Source: Acidimicrobiia bacterium
Lineage (GTDB): Bacteria; Actinomycetota; Acidimicrobiia; Spongiisociales; ZC4RG35
Assembly (NCBI GenBank): GCA_028285585.1
Contig: JANQOU010000003.1
Coordinates: 124,001 to 188,000 of the forward strand
Length of the DNA stretch: 64,000 nt
Direction of reading: 5' to 3'
The translations under genes and the position numbers were made by a program. Positions 40,611 through 49,908 of this stretch are shown here, piece by piece (the first letter of the stretch is position 1; each line of letters begins with the position of its first letter). The notes below the pieces were generated by a model. It saw only the letters and a program-made list of their open reading frames with translations, had not been told where the DNA came from and made no database searches.

Positions 40611-42137
40611 ATGACCCAGGAAGCAGCAGTACATCTGAGTGGTGTCACGAAGAGATACCCCGGTGTCGTTGCCAACAAGGACGTAGAGCTCAAAGTCATG
40701 CCCGGCGAGGTCCACGCCGTCGTGGGTGAGAACGGCGCCGGCAAGTCGACGTTGATGAAGATCATCTACGGCATGGTCAGACCCGACGAGGGCACGATCA
40801 CGATCAACGGCGAAGAGACCCACTTCCGGTCGCCAAAGGACGCCATCGACGCAGGCATCGGCATGGTCCACCAGCACTTCATGCTGGCCGACAATCTCAC
40901 CGTCCTCGAGAACATCATCCTCGGCTCGGAGCCGGTGTCGGGCGTGCAGATCGACTTCGCAGATGCGACAGAGCGGATCAGGTCGCTGGGTGAGGCTTAT
41001 GGGCTCAAACTCGATCCATCGGTTCGTGTCGAGGCCCTTTCGGTGGGGCAGCGGCAGCGTGTGGAGATCATCAAGGTGCTCTATCGGGGCGCGAGGATCC
41101 TGATCCTCGACGAGCCGACCGCTGTGCTGGTTCCTCAAGAAGTTGATGACCTGTTCGACTCGATCAGGGAACTGAAAGCCGAAGGTCAAACGGTCATCTT
41201 CATCTCCCACAAGCTTGACGAGGTGCTGTCGATTGCCGACACGATCACTGTGATGAGGGGCGGAGAGACCGTCGGCACAACCACCCCCGATGAGGTGGAC
41301 GCACGCCAGCTCGCCGAGATGATGATCGGCTCGGAGCTCCCCAACCCGGAGACGCGCGAGTCGACTGTCAGGGACGAGATCATCCTCGACGTCGAGGGTC
41401 TCTCGTTGTCGTCCGAAGACGGCCGCGAGCTGCTGAGTGACATCACATTCTCGGTCCGTGCGGGAGAGATCGTCGGAGTGGCCGGCATCGAGGGCAACGG
41501 CCAGGCCCAGCTGGTCGACTCTCTGATCGGGTTGACCACCGAGGCGACAGGTGTCGTCAAGCTGAATGGTGAGAACATCTCGGATGACGTGACCCGTGAC
41601 CGCAGGTCCGACGGGATCGGGCTGATACCCGAAGACAGGCATCGTCAAGGCCTGCTGCTCAGCTCACCGCTTTGGGAGAACGCCGCTCTCGGCCATCAGT
41701 ACGGAGCGCCCTACGCCAAAAGCGTGTGGATCGACAAGAAGGGAGCTCGTGAGCAGACGGCTGAGATCGTCAGGACATACGGGGTCAAAACTCCCAGTGT
41801 CGACGTTCCCGCCACAGCTCTCTCTGGCGGCAATCAGCAAAAGCTGGTTGTCGGCCGGGAGATCATGGCCAACCCTCATGTGTTGATCGCCGCCCAACCG
41901 ACCAGGGGTATCGACATCGGTGCCCAGGCTGCGGTTTGGGAGGAGCTGAAACAGGCCAGAGCGGACGGGATGGCAATCCTCTTGATCTCGGCCGACCTCG
42001 AGGAGCTGATCGGTCTTTCCGACACCATTCACGTCTTGTTCGAAGGCGAGTTCGTGGCCGAGCTCGACCCCAGTGAAGTGACCCCGGAGACACTGGGTAC
42101 GTACATGACCGGCTCTGCGCGGGCGGAGACGGCGTGA
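40611..42137 (+). CDS. BMP-type ABC transporter, double ATPase subunit
   Basis: The 508-residue protein has two nucleotide-binding domains like RbsA/NupA. The first has Walker A GENGAGKST, signature LSVGQRQR and Walker B ILILDEPTAVL. The second has a degenerate P-loop (GIEGNGQAQL), signature LSGGNQQK and LIAAQPTRGID in place of Walker B. This asymmetry is normal for the family. It powers the importer formed with the next two permeases. It overlaps the first permease by 4 bases. Confidence 0.93.
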   Translation: MTQEAAVHLSGVTKRYPGVVANKDVELKVMPGEVHAVVGENGAGKSTLMKIIYGMVRPDEGTITINGEETHFRSPKDAIDAGIGMVHQHFMLADNLTVLENIILGSEPVSGVQIDFADATERIRSLGEAYGLKLDPSVRVEALSVGQRQRVEIIKVLYRGARILILDEPTAVLVPQEVDDLFDSIRELKAEGQTVIFISHKLDEVLSIADTITVMRGGETVGTTTPDEVDARQLAEMMIGSELPNPETRESTVRDEIILDVEGLSLSSEDGRELLSDITFSVRAGEIVGVAGIEGNGQAQLVDSLIGLTTEATGVVKLNGENISDDVTRDRRSDGIGLIPEDRHRQGLLLSSPLWENAALGHQYGAPYAKSVWIDKKGAREQTAEIVRTYGVKTPSVDVPATALSGGNQQKLVVGREIMANPHVLIAAQPTRGIDIGAQAAVWEELKQARADGMAILLISADLEELIGLSDTIHVLFEGEFVAELDPSEVTPETLGTYMTGSARAETA

Positions 42138-43252
42138 CCGGCGGCAAACTGCTCACGGCGGTCGTTGCACCCACAATCGCTCTGGCGATCGCTTTCCTGC
42201 TCGCTGCGATCGTCCTTCGCCTCGTCGGCATCGATCCCGGTTTCGCATACGCCGAGATGTGGGATTTCGGCACTTCCACGGAGTCTCTGATCTCAGGGGT
42301 TAACCGGGCTATCCCGCTGTACGTCTCGGCACTCGCTGTTGCCATCGGCTTCAAGATGGGACTGTTCAACATCGGTGTCGAAGGGGCATACCTGCTGGCT
42401 GCGCTGGTCGCGGCCTCGGTCGGGGCTCTCTACTCAATAACCCCGGTGCTTCATGTTCTGTCGATCCTGATCGTGGCGGCGATCGTCGGTGCGATCTGGA
42501 ACGGCTTGGCTGGCTGGCTGAAAGTGACCAGAGGCGTGCATGAGGTGATCTCGACCATCATGCTCAACTTCATAGCCTTCAGCTTCAGCGCCTATCTGCT
42601 GCTCAACTTCTTCCAGGCCGACTCGGGCGGGCTCACTGTGGCCACAGCACAAATCCCGGACACTGGGTGGGTTCCCTCGTTGAACTTCGCCCTCGAGTGG
42701 TTCGGTGTGGAGCCTCGCGCCGGCTCAGATCTTCACGGCTTTCTGGTGATCGCGGCGCTTCTCGGGATCTTCTATCACTACCTCGTGAACCGAAGCAGGT
42801 TCGGGTACGACCTCCGTGCCTCTGGCATCAACGCCTCGGCCGCACACGCCAGCGGGGTCAACCCCAACTCGATGGTCTTGAAGACGATGATGATCAGCGG
42901 AGCCTTGGCAGGGATGGTCGGGATGTCCGAGTTGCTCGGGTTCTCCCACCAGTACGTTCAGGACTTTCCCCGCGGCTTCGGTTTCGACGGGATCGCCGTG
43001 GCTCTGCTGGGTCGCGGCCACCCTGCGGGCATGGCCTTTGGCGCTCTCCTCTTCGGGTTCCTGGAGAGATCGGCGCTCATCCTCGATCTGCGTGACATCC
43101 CGCGGGAGATCGTGACGATCATGCAAGGAGTCATCGTGCTCACGGTCGTGATCGTCTATGAGGTGATCTCGAGATACGTGCAGCGGCGCACGGTCGCGGC
43201 TGCGGCGGCAGCCACAGCTGGCGCAGACGACAAAGTCGAGGTCGGCACATGA
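42134..43252 (+). CDS. BMP-type ABC transporter permease 1
   Basis: The 372-residue protein, GTG start, has about nine or ten hydrophobic segments and the BPD_transp_2 landmarks: FNIGVEGAYLLAAL near 80, TRGVHEVISTIMLNF and a later GFDGIAVALLGRGHPAG. This is the longer-loop permease of the pair, analogous to NupP/YufP. The C-terminus is Ala-rich and cytoplasmic. It overlaps its neighbours by 4 bases. Confidence 0.9.
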   Translation: MTGGKLLTAVVAPTIALAIAFLLAAIVLRLVGIDPGFAYAEMWDFGTSTESLISGVNRAIPLYVSALAVAIGFKMGLFNIGVEGAYLLAALVAASVGALYSITPVLHVLSILIVAAIVGAIWNGLAGWLKVTRGVHEVISTIMLNFIAFSFSAYLLLNFFQADSGGLTVATAQIPDTGWVPSLNFALEWFGVEPRAGSDLHGFLVIAALLGIFYHYLVNRSRFGYDLRASGINASAAHASGVNPNSMVLKTMMISGALAGMVGMSELLGFSHQYVQDFPRGFGFDGIAVALLGRGHPAGMAFGALLFGFLERSALILDLRDIPREIVTIMQGVIVLTVVIVYEVISRYVQRRTVAAAAAATAGADDKVEVGT

Positions 43253-44538
43253 CCGCAGTGCAGGACCAGGCAACCACCAGCCCTTCTGAGCCGGGCCGGA
43301 AGAGGATCAGCCGGCCGCTGCGACTCATGCTGATCGCGCTCGTTGGAGTCCTGGTGATGACCGTGACCAGTGGCATCGTCGGCACCGAAGACCTGACCAG
43401 CAGCGGCACTTCGGGTGCAGCGCTCCGGCTTGCCATCCCGATTCTGTTGGCGGGGCTGGGAGGTCTCTTCGCAGAGCGAGCCGGTGTGGTCAACATCGGC
43501 CTCGAAGGCATGATGATCGCCGGGACCTGGTTCGCCGCCTACGGCAGCTTCGTGTTCGGGCCGTGGCATGGTCTCATCCTCGCCGTCGTCGGTGGAGGCT
43601 TGTTTGGACTGATCCATGCCATAGCGACGGTCACCTTCAACGTCGATCACATCGTCTCCGGTGTGGCCATCAACATCCTCGGTCTCGGAGTCATGCGGTT
43701 CCTGTCTTCGATCGTGTACACCCCGGACACCGGAGGCTCCGTCGTGCAGAGCCCGCCGATCGAGAAGATCGGCGACGTGAGCCTGCCCTTCCTTGGTGGC
43801 GGCTCCTTGTTCGGTTGGGAGAGCCCCAACGTCCTGGGTTGGCTCGAAGACCAGGACTGGCTCTATGTGTCAGATGTCGCAGGGGTGCTTGGCGGTCTCT
43901 TCACCAGCATCAACTGGCTGACCTTGATCGGACTGTCCATGGTTCCCCTCACTGCCTTCCTGTTGTGGAAGACCGCTTGGGGTCTCCGGCTTCGGTCGTG
44001 TGGTGAGGATCCGTGGGCGGCAGAGTCTCTCGGTGTGAATGTCCTCGGGATGAAGTACCGGGCGGTGATCATCTCGGGAGCACTTGCCGGCCTCGGTGGT
44101 GCCTTCCTCGTTCTCGTGCAGGCAGGCATCTACCGCGAGGGGATGACCGCAGGCCGCGGTTTCATCGGCCTGGGGGCTTTGATCTTCGGCAACTGGATGC
44201 CGATCGGAGTGCTCAGCGGCTCGATCGTGTTCGGGTTTGGCGATGCCCTCAAGTTCCGCGGGTCCGACGTGGTGCGGGCGTTCATCCTTGCTTTGGCGAT
44301 TGGGTTGATAGCTGGGGCCATCTGGTACTTCACCAAAGGCAAGGGGCGCAACGCCATCGTCATGGGCCTGACCGGGTTGGCTTTCGGTGCGTACGCCTTG
44401 GTTGCTTCCGAGGTGCCTCAGCAGCTCCTTACCGCTGCGCCCTATCTGATCACGTTGTTCGTTCTGGCCGTGGCTACGCAGCGTCTCCGCATGCCTGCCG
44501 CCGACGGTGCCAGGTACGTGAAGGGCGAAGCTCACTGA
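43249..44538 (+). CDS. BMP-type ABC transporter permease 2
   Basis: This 429-residue permease has the same family landmarks: VNIGLEGMMIAGTWFAA, DHIVSGVAINILGLG and AGRGFIGLGALIFGNW. A central hydrophilic loop separates two groups of membrane helices. It has additional C-terminal helices (YLITLFVLAVATQRLR) compared with the usual 300-320 residues. It completes the importer, probably for nucleosides or a related metabolite. Confidence 0.9.
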   Translation: MTAVQDQATTSPSEPGRKRISRPLRLMLIALVGVLVMTVTSGIVGTEDLTSSGTSGAALRLAIPILLAGLGGLFAERAGVVNIGLEGMMIAGTWFAAYGSFVFGPWHGLILAVVGGGLFGLIHAIATVTFNVDHIVSGVAINILGLGVMRFLSSIVYTPDTGGSVVQSPPIEKIGDVSLPFLGGGSLFGWESPNVLGWLEDQDWLYVSDVAGVLGGLFTSINWLTLIGLSMVPLTAFLLWKTAWGLRLRSCGEDPWAAESLGVNVLGMKYRAVIISGALAGLGGAFLVLVQAGIYREGMTAGRGFIGLGALIFGNWMPIGVLSGSIVFGFGDALKFRGSDVVRAFILALAIGLIAGAIWYFTKGKGRNAIVMGLTGLAFGAYALVASEVPQQLLTAAPYLITLFVLAVATQRLRMPAADGARYVKGEAH

Positions 44539-44595
44539 CTCGCGCCCCTTTTTGGGCCGATGGACAGCAGGACGCGACGACCTAAGGTCAGCCCC

Positions 44596-45813
44596 GTGAG
44601 GTTTGACGCCTACGACCCCCAGTTCTTGGCGAACCCCTACCCGACCTATGCGCGGATCCGCGAGGAGTTACCCGCCTTTCACGACGAGACTTGGGGACTC
44701 GTCTTCTTTGCAAGGCACGCCGACGTCACCGCCATCCTGAAGGATCGCCAGCGGTTCGGCCGCGACTTCAGGCATCGTCTCGACACTTCGGATGTCGACC
44801 CTGATCTGTATCGACGCATCTACCCCCCGCAGTGGCCGACGTGGACCAGCTACATACGTGAGTCGTTCATCGACCTGGAGCCACCTCGTCACACACGGCT
44901 TCGCGGCCTGGTGGCCAAAGCCTTCACCAAGCGTTCGTCGGAGGTGTTTCGATCCCAGTTGGAGGGGGCAACCGACGCCATCCTCGACAAGCTGATCGAA
45001 GAGGGCACCACGGAGGCGATCGGAGACTTCGCCACTCCTATCCCGGTGGCGATGATCGCCGAGTTGATGGGCATTCCCGGCGAGGACCACCCGCGTCTCA
45101 TCGAGTGGAGCCGCCAGATCGTGGCGGTCTTCGATGAGAGGGTGACTGAGGAGGAAGGGGCGCTGGCTGAGCGGGCGACGAAAGAGTTTGTCGCCTACCT
45201 CGAAGATGTGCTCGCGGAGCGCCGGCGGAATCCCGGCGAGGATCTGGTGTCGGCCATGCTCGAAGTCGAGGAGGCCGGCGACACCCTCACCGATGCCGAG
45301 ATAGTGGGGACGGCCATCCTGACTCTCAACGCCGGGCACGAGGCGACGGTCCACGCCATCGGCAACGGGCTGCTGGCGCTGGCCGGCGAACCGAGTGCTT
45401 ATCAGGCTGCGAGGGACACACCGATTGGGGCGGTCACCGACGAACTTCTCAGATTCGACTCACCACTCCAGATGTTCGAGCGGTGGGTGCTCGAGGACAC
45501 CTCTATCGCCGGAGTCGAGTTGCGTCGTGGAAGCAAGGTTGGGCTTCTGTTCGGGTCGGCCAACCACGACGACAACGTGTTCGCGGAGTCGGAGAGTCTT
45601 GTCTTCGATCGCCGATCCAACCCTCATGTCTCGTTTGGTGCTGGTCTTCACTACTGCGTCGGCGCACCTCTCGCCAAGGTGGAGTTGGAGGCAGCCTTCT
45701 CCAGGCTCTTTGAGCGGGTAGCCGGCCTCGAGCTGATCGAGGCGGCAGATCGAATCGAGAGCCTGGTGTTCCGGGGGGTGGGCAGCCTGGAGCTGTCGCT
45801 GACTCCGGCGTGA
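44596..45813 (+). CDS. Cytochrome P450
   Basis: GTG 44596 (405 residues) is preferred because CTAAGG precedes it; ATG 44560 would add 12 residues. The I-helix motif is AGHEATV, the K-helix ExxR is in TDELLRFDSP, and the haem loop FGAGLHYCVGAPLA carries the Cys ligand. LEPPRHTRLR is the C-helix region. It is a soluble class I bacterial P450 needing a ferredoxin and reductase, neither of which is nearby. The substrate is unknown. It follows the importer closely but has its own start region. Confidence 0.93.
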   Translation: MRFDAYDPQFLANPYPTYARIREELPAFHDETWGLVFFARHADVTAILKDRQRFGRDFRHRLDTSDVDPDLYRRIYPPQWPTWTSYIRESFIDLEPPRHTRLRGLVAKAFTKRSSEVFRSQLEGATDAILDKLIEEGTTEAIGDFATPIPVAMIAELMGIPGEDHPRLIEWSRQIVAVFDERVTEEEGALAERATKEFVAYLEDVLAERRRNPGEDLVSAMLEVEEAGDTLTDAEIVGTAILTLNAGHEATVHAIGNGLLALAGEPSAYQAARDTPIGAVTDELLRFDSPLQMFERWVLEDTSIAGVELRRGSKVGLLFGSANHDDNVFAESESLVFDRRSNPHVSFGAGLHYCVGAPLAKVELEAAFSRLFERVAGLELIEAADRIESLVFRGVGSLELSLTPA

Positions 45814-45823
45814 GTCTCTGAGG

Positions 45824-46798
45824 TCAGCCGCTCAAGTTGGCTGGCCGACCCCAAACAACGATCTCGTCGATCGCCAGCTCTCGGAACACGTTGCTGTCAA
45901 CGGTCTCGGCCAGATAGGCGCTCTGGATCGTTATCTCGACCGAATTGGCGTCCACCGCCGCGTAGTTGATCGTCTGAGTGCCCGGAGTGTCTTCCAACTC
46001 ATGGACAATGGGGGTCAGGCTGCCTGGTGAGTCGATGGTGAGCCCTCGAGCCCGGAAGTTCGTCTTGAACCTGGTGACGTCTTCGATGTTCCGCCAGTCG
46101 ATCCGGGTCACGATCATCGGAACACGGAAGAGCAGCTTGATCACGATCTTCTCCTCGTTGAGCTGCAACTCCTCCCAGTTGACCTGGTACTCGGCGTCAG
46201 TGCCCGAGACCAGGTTCTGACAGGTGAACGAGCTGAGTCCCTCGGGTTCGCATTCAGGAGCAAGGATCTCGATCACATCCGGCTCGATGATCGCCGGCGG
46301 CGTCGTTGTGGTTGATTCGGCCAAAGTGGTGTCCCCGGCCACCGGCTCATCACTGAAGACGTTGAAGAGCAGCGCGACGATGATCACGACGAAGAGCAAC
46401 CCGCTGATGGCCACGGCGGCACGCACACCGGCCGTCGCCTGCACAGCAGGGCGCGGTGCTGTCGGCAACGGCGACTGGTCGAGACGCGCTCCGCACTCCT
46501 GGCAGTGCCTGTTGCCTGGAGGATTCGCTGCACCACAAGAGGGACAGGTTGTGCCGCTGCCGGTTCTTTGCGGCGCGTCCGAGTCGTGTTCGTATGCCTC
46601 GTCGGCTGCGTGGACGTCGGGCGGGGGCTGATCCAGGCTGAACTCCTCGTAGCTGCCGTCCGAGCGCACGGAGATGACATCTCCTGTCGCCGGGGGGCGT
46701 TGAGGTGCCATCGGATCTATGAAATTGCCGCAGTTCGGGCAGAACTGCTCGTCGGCCGCGACCGTCGAGCCGCACTGACCACAAGTCTGGGAGACCAC
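45824..46798 (-). CDS. Double zinc-ribbon membrane protein
   Basis: The 324-residue protein has two zinc ribbons: CGQCG...CPNCG at 6-23 and CPSCG...CQECG near 86-105. A membrane helix (AAVAISGLLFVVIIVALLF) near 129-149 leads to an outside Thr-rich linker and a C-terminal domain of about 150 residues rich in strands (INYAAVDANSVEITIQSAYL). That domain resembles the discoidin-like module found at the C-terminus of other zinc-ribbon proteins. It lacks a known enzymatic site. It is divergent from a 40-residue membrane peptide. Confidence 0.75.
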   Translation of the reverse strand: MVSQTCGQCGSTVAADEQFCPNCGNFIDPMAPQRPPATGDVISVRSDGSYEEFSLDQPPPDVHAADEAYEHDSDAPQRTGSGTTCPSCGAANPPGNRHCQECGARLDQSPLPTAPRPAVQATAGVRAAVAISGLLFVVIIVALLFNVFSDEPVAGDTTLAESTTTTPPAIIEPDVIEILAPECEPEGLSSFTCQNLVSGTDAEYQVNWEELQLNEEKIVIKLLFRVPMIVTRIDWRNIEDVTRFKTNFRARGLTIDSPGSLTPIVHELEDTPGTQTINYAAVDANSVEITIQSAYLAETVDSNVFRELAIDEIVVWGRPANLSG

Positions 46799-46830
46799 GT
46801 CCCTCCTTCGGGCGTTATTGTGCCACGGGC

Positions 46831-46953
46831 ATGTCCGTGTTGGCCGTCAGATCCTATGAGCCTTGGACGGCAGCTTCCGTATTGGCGGGCCTGGTCCTGG
46901 CGGTGGTGCTCGTGGCCATCTTGATTTTCGCACTCCAACGCGTCAATCGTTAA
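46831..46953 (+). CDS. Small single-span membrane protein
   Basis: The 40-residue frame MSVLAVRSYEPWTAAS leads into one clean hydrophobic helix, LVLAVVLVAILIFAL, and ends QRVNR. It starts 33 bases from the divergent zinc-ribbon start and ends 17 before radA, whose ribosome site AGGAG lies in between. The helix length and positive tail argue against chance. No function is known. Confidence 0.5.
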   Translation: MSVLAVRSYEPWTAASVLAGLVLAVVLVAILIFALQRVNR

Positions 46954-46970
46954 CCAATAGGAGCAGGTCA

Positions 46971-48275
46971 ATAGCCACTTTCAGCTGCGAATCGTGTGGC
47001 CATCAGTCGGCCAAGTGGATGGGGTTTTGCCCGCAATGCGGCGCGTCAGAGCCTCTCGTCGAGTCGATGTCCTCAAAGAAGAAGCCGGTGACTCCGGCAG
47101 TCGGTGTCTCCGTAGCCGAGGCGATGTCAGAGACGTTCGAGCGCAACTCAACGGGGTGGCGTGAGGTAGACCGAGTCTTGGGTGGCGGCCTGGTTGCGGG
47201 GTCGGTGGTCCTCATGGGCGGCGAGCCCGGTGTGGGCAAGTCCACCTTGCTGCTTCAACTGGCCGGCTCGGTGGCCGACGCCGACGGCTCTGTGATCGTC
47301 GCCAGTGCCGAGGAGTCCATTCAGCAGGTAGCGCTGAGAGCGGAGCGTCTCGGCGTGAAAGCCGAGGCGGTGACCCTCGTTGCCGAAGACGATGTGGACG
47401 CGGTCGTGTCCCTTGCCGAGAAGTCGCGGCCTGACGTCCTGATTGTGGACTCGATCCAGACGGTCGGCGTCCCAGAGATAACGTCCGCTCCTGGTGGTGT
47501 CGCCCAGGTGCGTGAGAGCGCTTCCCGGCTCATTCGGCTGGCCAAGACCACTGCAACCACAGTTGTGCTCGTTGGTCATGTGACCAAGGAAGGGGGTTTG
47601 GCCGGTCCCAAGATCCTGGAGCACATGGTGGATGTCGTCCTCTATCTCGAGGGCGACCCGGATCGTGGTTTCCGGGTGCTCCGCAGCAACAAGAATCGGT
47701 TTGGCGCAACTCACATATCCGGGATGTTCGACATGCAGTCGGACGGTCTCGTCGAGGTAGATGACCCTTCGAAGGTGTTTCTCCAGGGCTGGGAATCTGA
47801 TGTACCGGGTACGGTCGTCTTTCCCGCCGTCGAGGGGCGCCGCTCGGTTCTCGTCGAGATCCAGGCACTTGTCGTTCCGACGCATCAGACACTTCCACGG
47901 CGGTCGATCCGTGGAGTCGACGCAGCCAGGGTCAACCAGATCTTGGCGGTGCTTCATAGGCACGTCGGGCTCGAGACCCAAGGCTCCGAGGTCTACGTGA
48001 ACGTCGTGGGCGGCTGGCGACTGGAGGAGCCGGGCTGTGACCTCCCGGTGGCTTTGGCGATAGCGTCATCCGCCTTGAGCCAACCCCTCGGCAGGCTCGC
48101 AGCTTGGGGTGAGGTCGGCCTAGCCGGTGAGGTGCGACCGATCCCGTTCGAGGCAAGACGGGTCGAGGAGTTGGACCGAATGGGACTCACGACGAGGGTT
48201 GCCCCAGGCGCCGGCGAGCCTCTCCGGCTCGACGAGGCGATGAGGTTGGCACATCTGAACTGGGGGACCAGGTGA
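46971..48275 (+). CDS. radA: DNA repair protein RadA, probable ATA start codon
   Basis: The 434-residue protein has a C4 zinc finger CESCGHQSAKWMGFCPQCG (residues 6-24), Walker A GGEPGVGKST, the RadA motif NKNRFG and a Lon-like C-terminal domain (GLAGEVRPIPFEARRVEEL). It promotes branch migration in recombination. Family members begin MATFSCE-like. Here the codon in that place is ATA at 46971, seven bases after AGGAG, and no ATG, GTG or TTG lies between the ribosome site and the zinc finger. An upstream in-frame start would run through the small membrane gene. It is followed by disA. Confidence 0.88.
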   Translation: MATFSCESCGHQSAKWMGFCPQCGASEPLVESMSSKKKPVTPAVGVSVAEAMSETFERNSTGWREVDRVLGGGLVAGSVVLMGGEPGVGKSTLLLQLAGSVADADGSVIVASAEESIQQVALRAERLGVKAEAVTLVAEDDVDAVVSLAEKSRPDVLIVDSIQTVGVPEITSAPGGVAQVRESASRLIRLAKTTATTVVLVGHVTKEGGLAGPKILEHMVDVVLYLEGDPDRGFRVLRSNKNRFGATHISGMFDMQSDGLVEVDDPSKVFLQGWESDVPGTVVFPAVEGRRSVLVEIQALVVPTHQTLPRRSIRGVDAARVNQILAVLHRHVGLETQGSEVYVNVVGGWRLEEPGCDLPVALAIASSALSQPLGRLAAWGEVGLAGEVRPIPFEARRVEELDRMGLTTRVAPGAGEPLRLDEAMRLAHLNWGTR

Positions 48276-48282
48276 TAGCCTC

Positions 48283-49347
48283 GTGAGCGTGGGCGGTCCA
48301 TCCATCACTGAGACTCTGGAACGACTTGCTCCGGGCACCCCTATGCGTCGCGCCCTCGAACGTGTGATCCAGCAGGGCAGAGGCGGTCTGGTGGTCCTTG
48401 GCTCCAGCAGCAAGGTCGCCGCCGCAAGTTCCGGAGGATTCAAACTCGTCAGCGCGACTTTCACGCCCGCCCGTCTAGCCGAGTTGTCCAAGATGGACGG
48501 TGGGATCGTTCTCGACGACGCCTGGTCCAACATTCTCGAGGCCAACGTCCATTTCGTCCCGGACGGCTCCATCGACACCGACGAAACCGGTGCCCGCCAT
48601 CGAACCGCCGAGCGCATGGCGGTGGAGACCGGGAAGCCGGTGGTGGCCGTGAGCGAGGGTCGACGGGTGGCTACGTTGTTCTACCTCGATCAGAAGATCG
48701 AGTTGGCTCAGCCCACAGAAGTTGCCGCCCATGTCAATCAAGAGTTGCAGAGCCTCGATCGGCTCCGAGCTCGTCTCGATGAGGCTGAGGCCAGGCTCAA
48801 TAGGCTGGAGGTTGGTGGCCTTGCCACCTACCGCTCGGCAGTGACCGTTCTCCAGCGGGCTGAGTTGGTCGAACGGCTTGGCACTCAGGTCTCTGCCCGT
48901 GCTCTGACTCTTGGCGAGGCGGCCCAGCTGGTCAATCTTCAACTCGACGATCTCATCGCCGGGGTGGAGAGAACCATGCGCCTGGTGCTCCAGGACTACA
49001 TCAAGCCGCTTCGGTCAGGTGCCGTCGATCGAGCGATGGAGACTCTTGCAGCAGTGCCTGCTGCTGAGCTGGATGACACCTACCGCGTGGGCAAGGACCT
49101 CGGATTCCCTGTTCTCGACGACCCGGCGGAGGCGCGTGGCCATCGTGTCCTCGCCCAAGTGGCCCGCCTACCCGACTCGGTGCGGGAAGACATCGTCCGG
49201 TACTTCGGCTCAGTCTCCAAGCTGCTCAGGGCCAGCGAGGACCAGTTGACCGCAGTGGAGGGTGTGGGTGACACCCGTGCCGCGCAACTGCGCACTTATC
49301 TGGATCGGCTGATCTCGATCGCCCAGGAGTGGGAGGGGTACGACTGA
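48283..49347 (+). CDS. disA: DNA integrity scanning protein DisA, diadenylate cyclase
   Basis: The 354-residue protein from GTG 48283 has the DAC domain (KMDGGIVLDD for the DGA motif, and GARHRTAERMA with the RHR motif), a coiled central linker and a C-terminal helix-hairpin-helix region (TAVEGVGDTRAAQLRTYLD). DGG replaces the common DGA; the Asp remains. It makes cyclic di-AMP from ATP and stops at branched DNA. The radA-disA pair is conserved in actinobacteria and Firmicutes; in the latter RadA is known to inhibit DisA. It starts 7 bases after radA. Confidence 0.93.
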   Translation: MSVGGPSITETLERLAPGTPMRRALERVIQQGRGGLVVLGSSSKVAAASSGGFKLVSATFTPARLAELSKMDGGIVLDDAWSNILEANVHFVPDGSIDTDETGARHRTAERMAVETGKPVVAVSEGRRVATLFYLDQKIELAQPTEVAAHVNQELQSLDRLRARLDEAEARLNRLEVGGLATYRSAVTVLQRAELVERLGTQVSARALTLGEAAQLVNLQLDDLIAGVERTMRLVLQDYIKPLRSGAVDRAMETLAAVPAAELDDTYRVGKDLGFPVLDDPAEARGHRVLAQVARLPDSVREDIVRYFGSVSKLLRASEDQLTAVEGVGDTRAAQLRTYLDRLISIAQEWEGYD

Positions 49348-49398
49348 TCAAGTGGGATCAGGATTGGCCTGACCCGCTTGTACACTCCGCACCCGCAT

Positions 49399-49908
49399 AT
49401 GGCAACAGCTACCAAGTACTCAGTTGGTGACAAGGTCGTCCACCCGCAGCATGGGGCGGCCACGATCAAGAAGAAGGTCAAGCAGGTGTTTGACGGCAAG
49501 AAGCATGATTACTTCATGCTGGAGATCGCCACTGAGCAGCTGACGGTCATGGTTCCGGTGGAGAAGTCGGAAGACCTGATCAGGCCTGTGATCTCGAAGA
49601 CCAAGTCGCGCGAAGTCTTGCGTTCGCTCAAAGGGGAGCCAGAGGAGGCCGGTCAGAACTGGAGCCGTTGGTACAAGGTGCTCAACGAGAAGATGACGTC
49701 TGGTGACATCTTTCAGGTCGCCGAGGTGGTGCGTGACTTGTCGTTTGCCCAGCAAACCAAAGGCATCAGCCCTGCCTTGAAGCGGATGCTCTCCAAGGCC
49801 CGTCTCACGCTCAGTTCTGAGCTGGCTTTCAGCCTCGAGGTTGACGAGGAGGAGGCAGTCAAGAAGCTGGACAGAGCCTTGCCGAAGGTCGATCCCATAG
49901 AGGAATGA
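49399..49908 (+). CDS. carD: CarD family transcription regulator
   Basis: ATG 49399 is favoured over 49378 because it starts the family-like sequence: KYSVGDKVVHPQHGAATI. The 169-residue protein has the N-terminal RNA-polymerase-binding Tudor-like domain (to about 70, with LEIATEQLTVMVPVE) and a helical C-terminal DNA-binding domain (NWSRWYKVLNEKM). In mycobacteria CarD stabilises the open complex at rRNA promoters. It overlaps ispF by 4 bases. Confidence 0.93.
   Translation: MATATKYSVGDKVVHPQHGAATIKKKVKQVFDGKKHDYFMLEIATEQLTVMVPVEKSEDLIRPVISKTKSREVLRSLKGEPEEAGQNWSRWYKVLNEKMTSGDIFQVAEVVRDLSFAQQTKGISPALKRMLSKARLTLSSELAFSLEVDEEEAVKKLDRALPKVDPIEE

Noticed and set aside
44542-44580. A second sigma-28-like promoter before the P450 gene (GGGCCGATGG)
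   Set aside because: GCCGAT is present but there is no TAAA 15 bases upstream.
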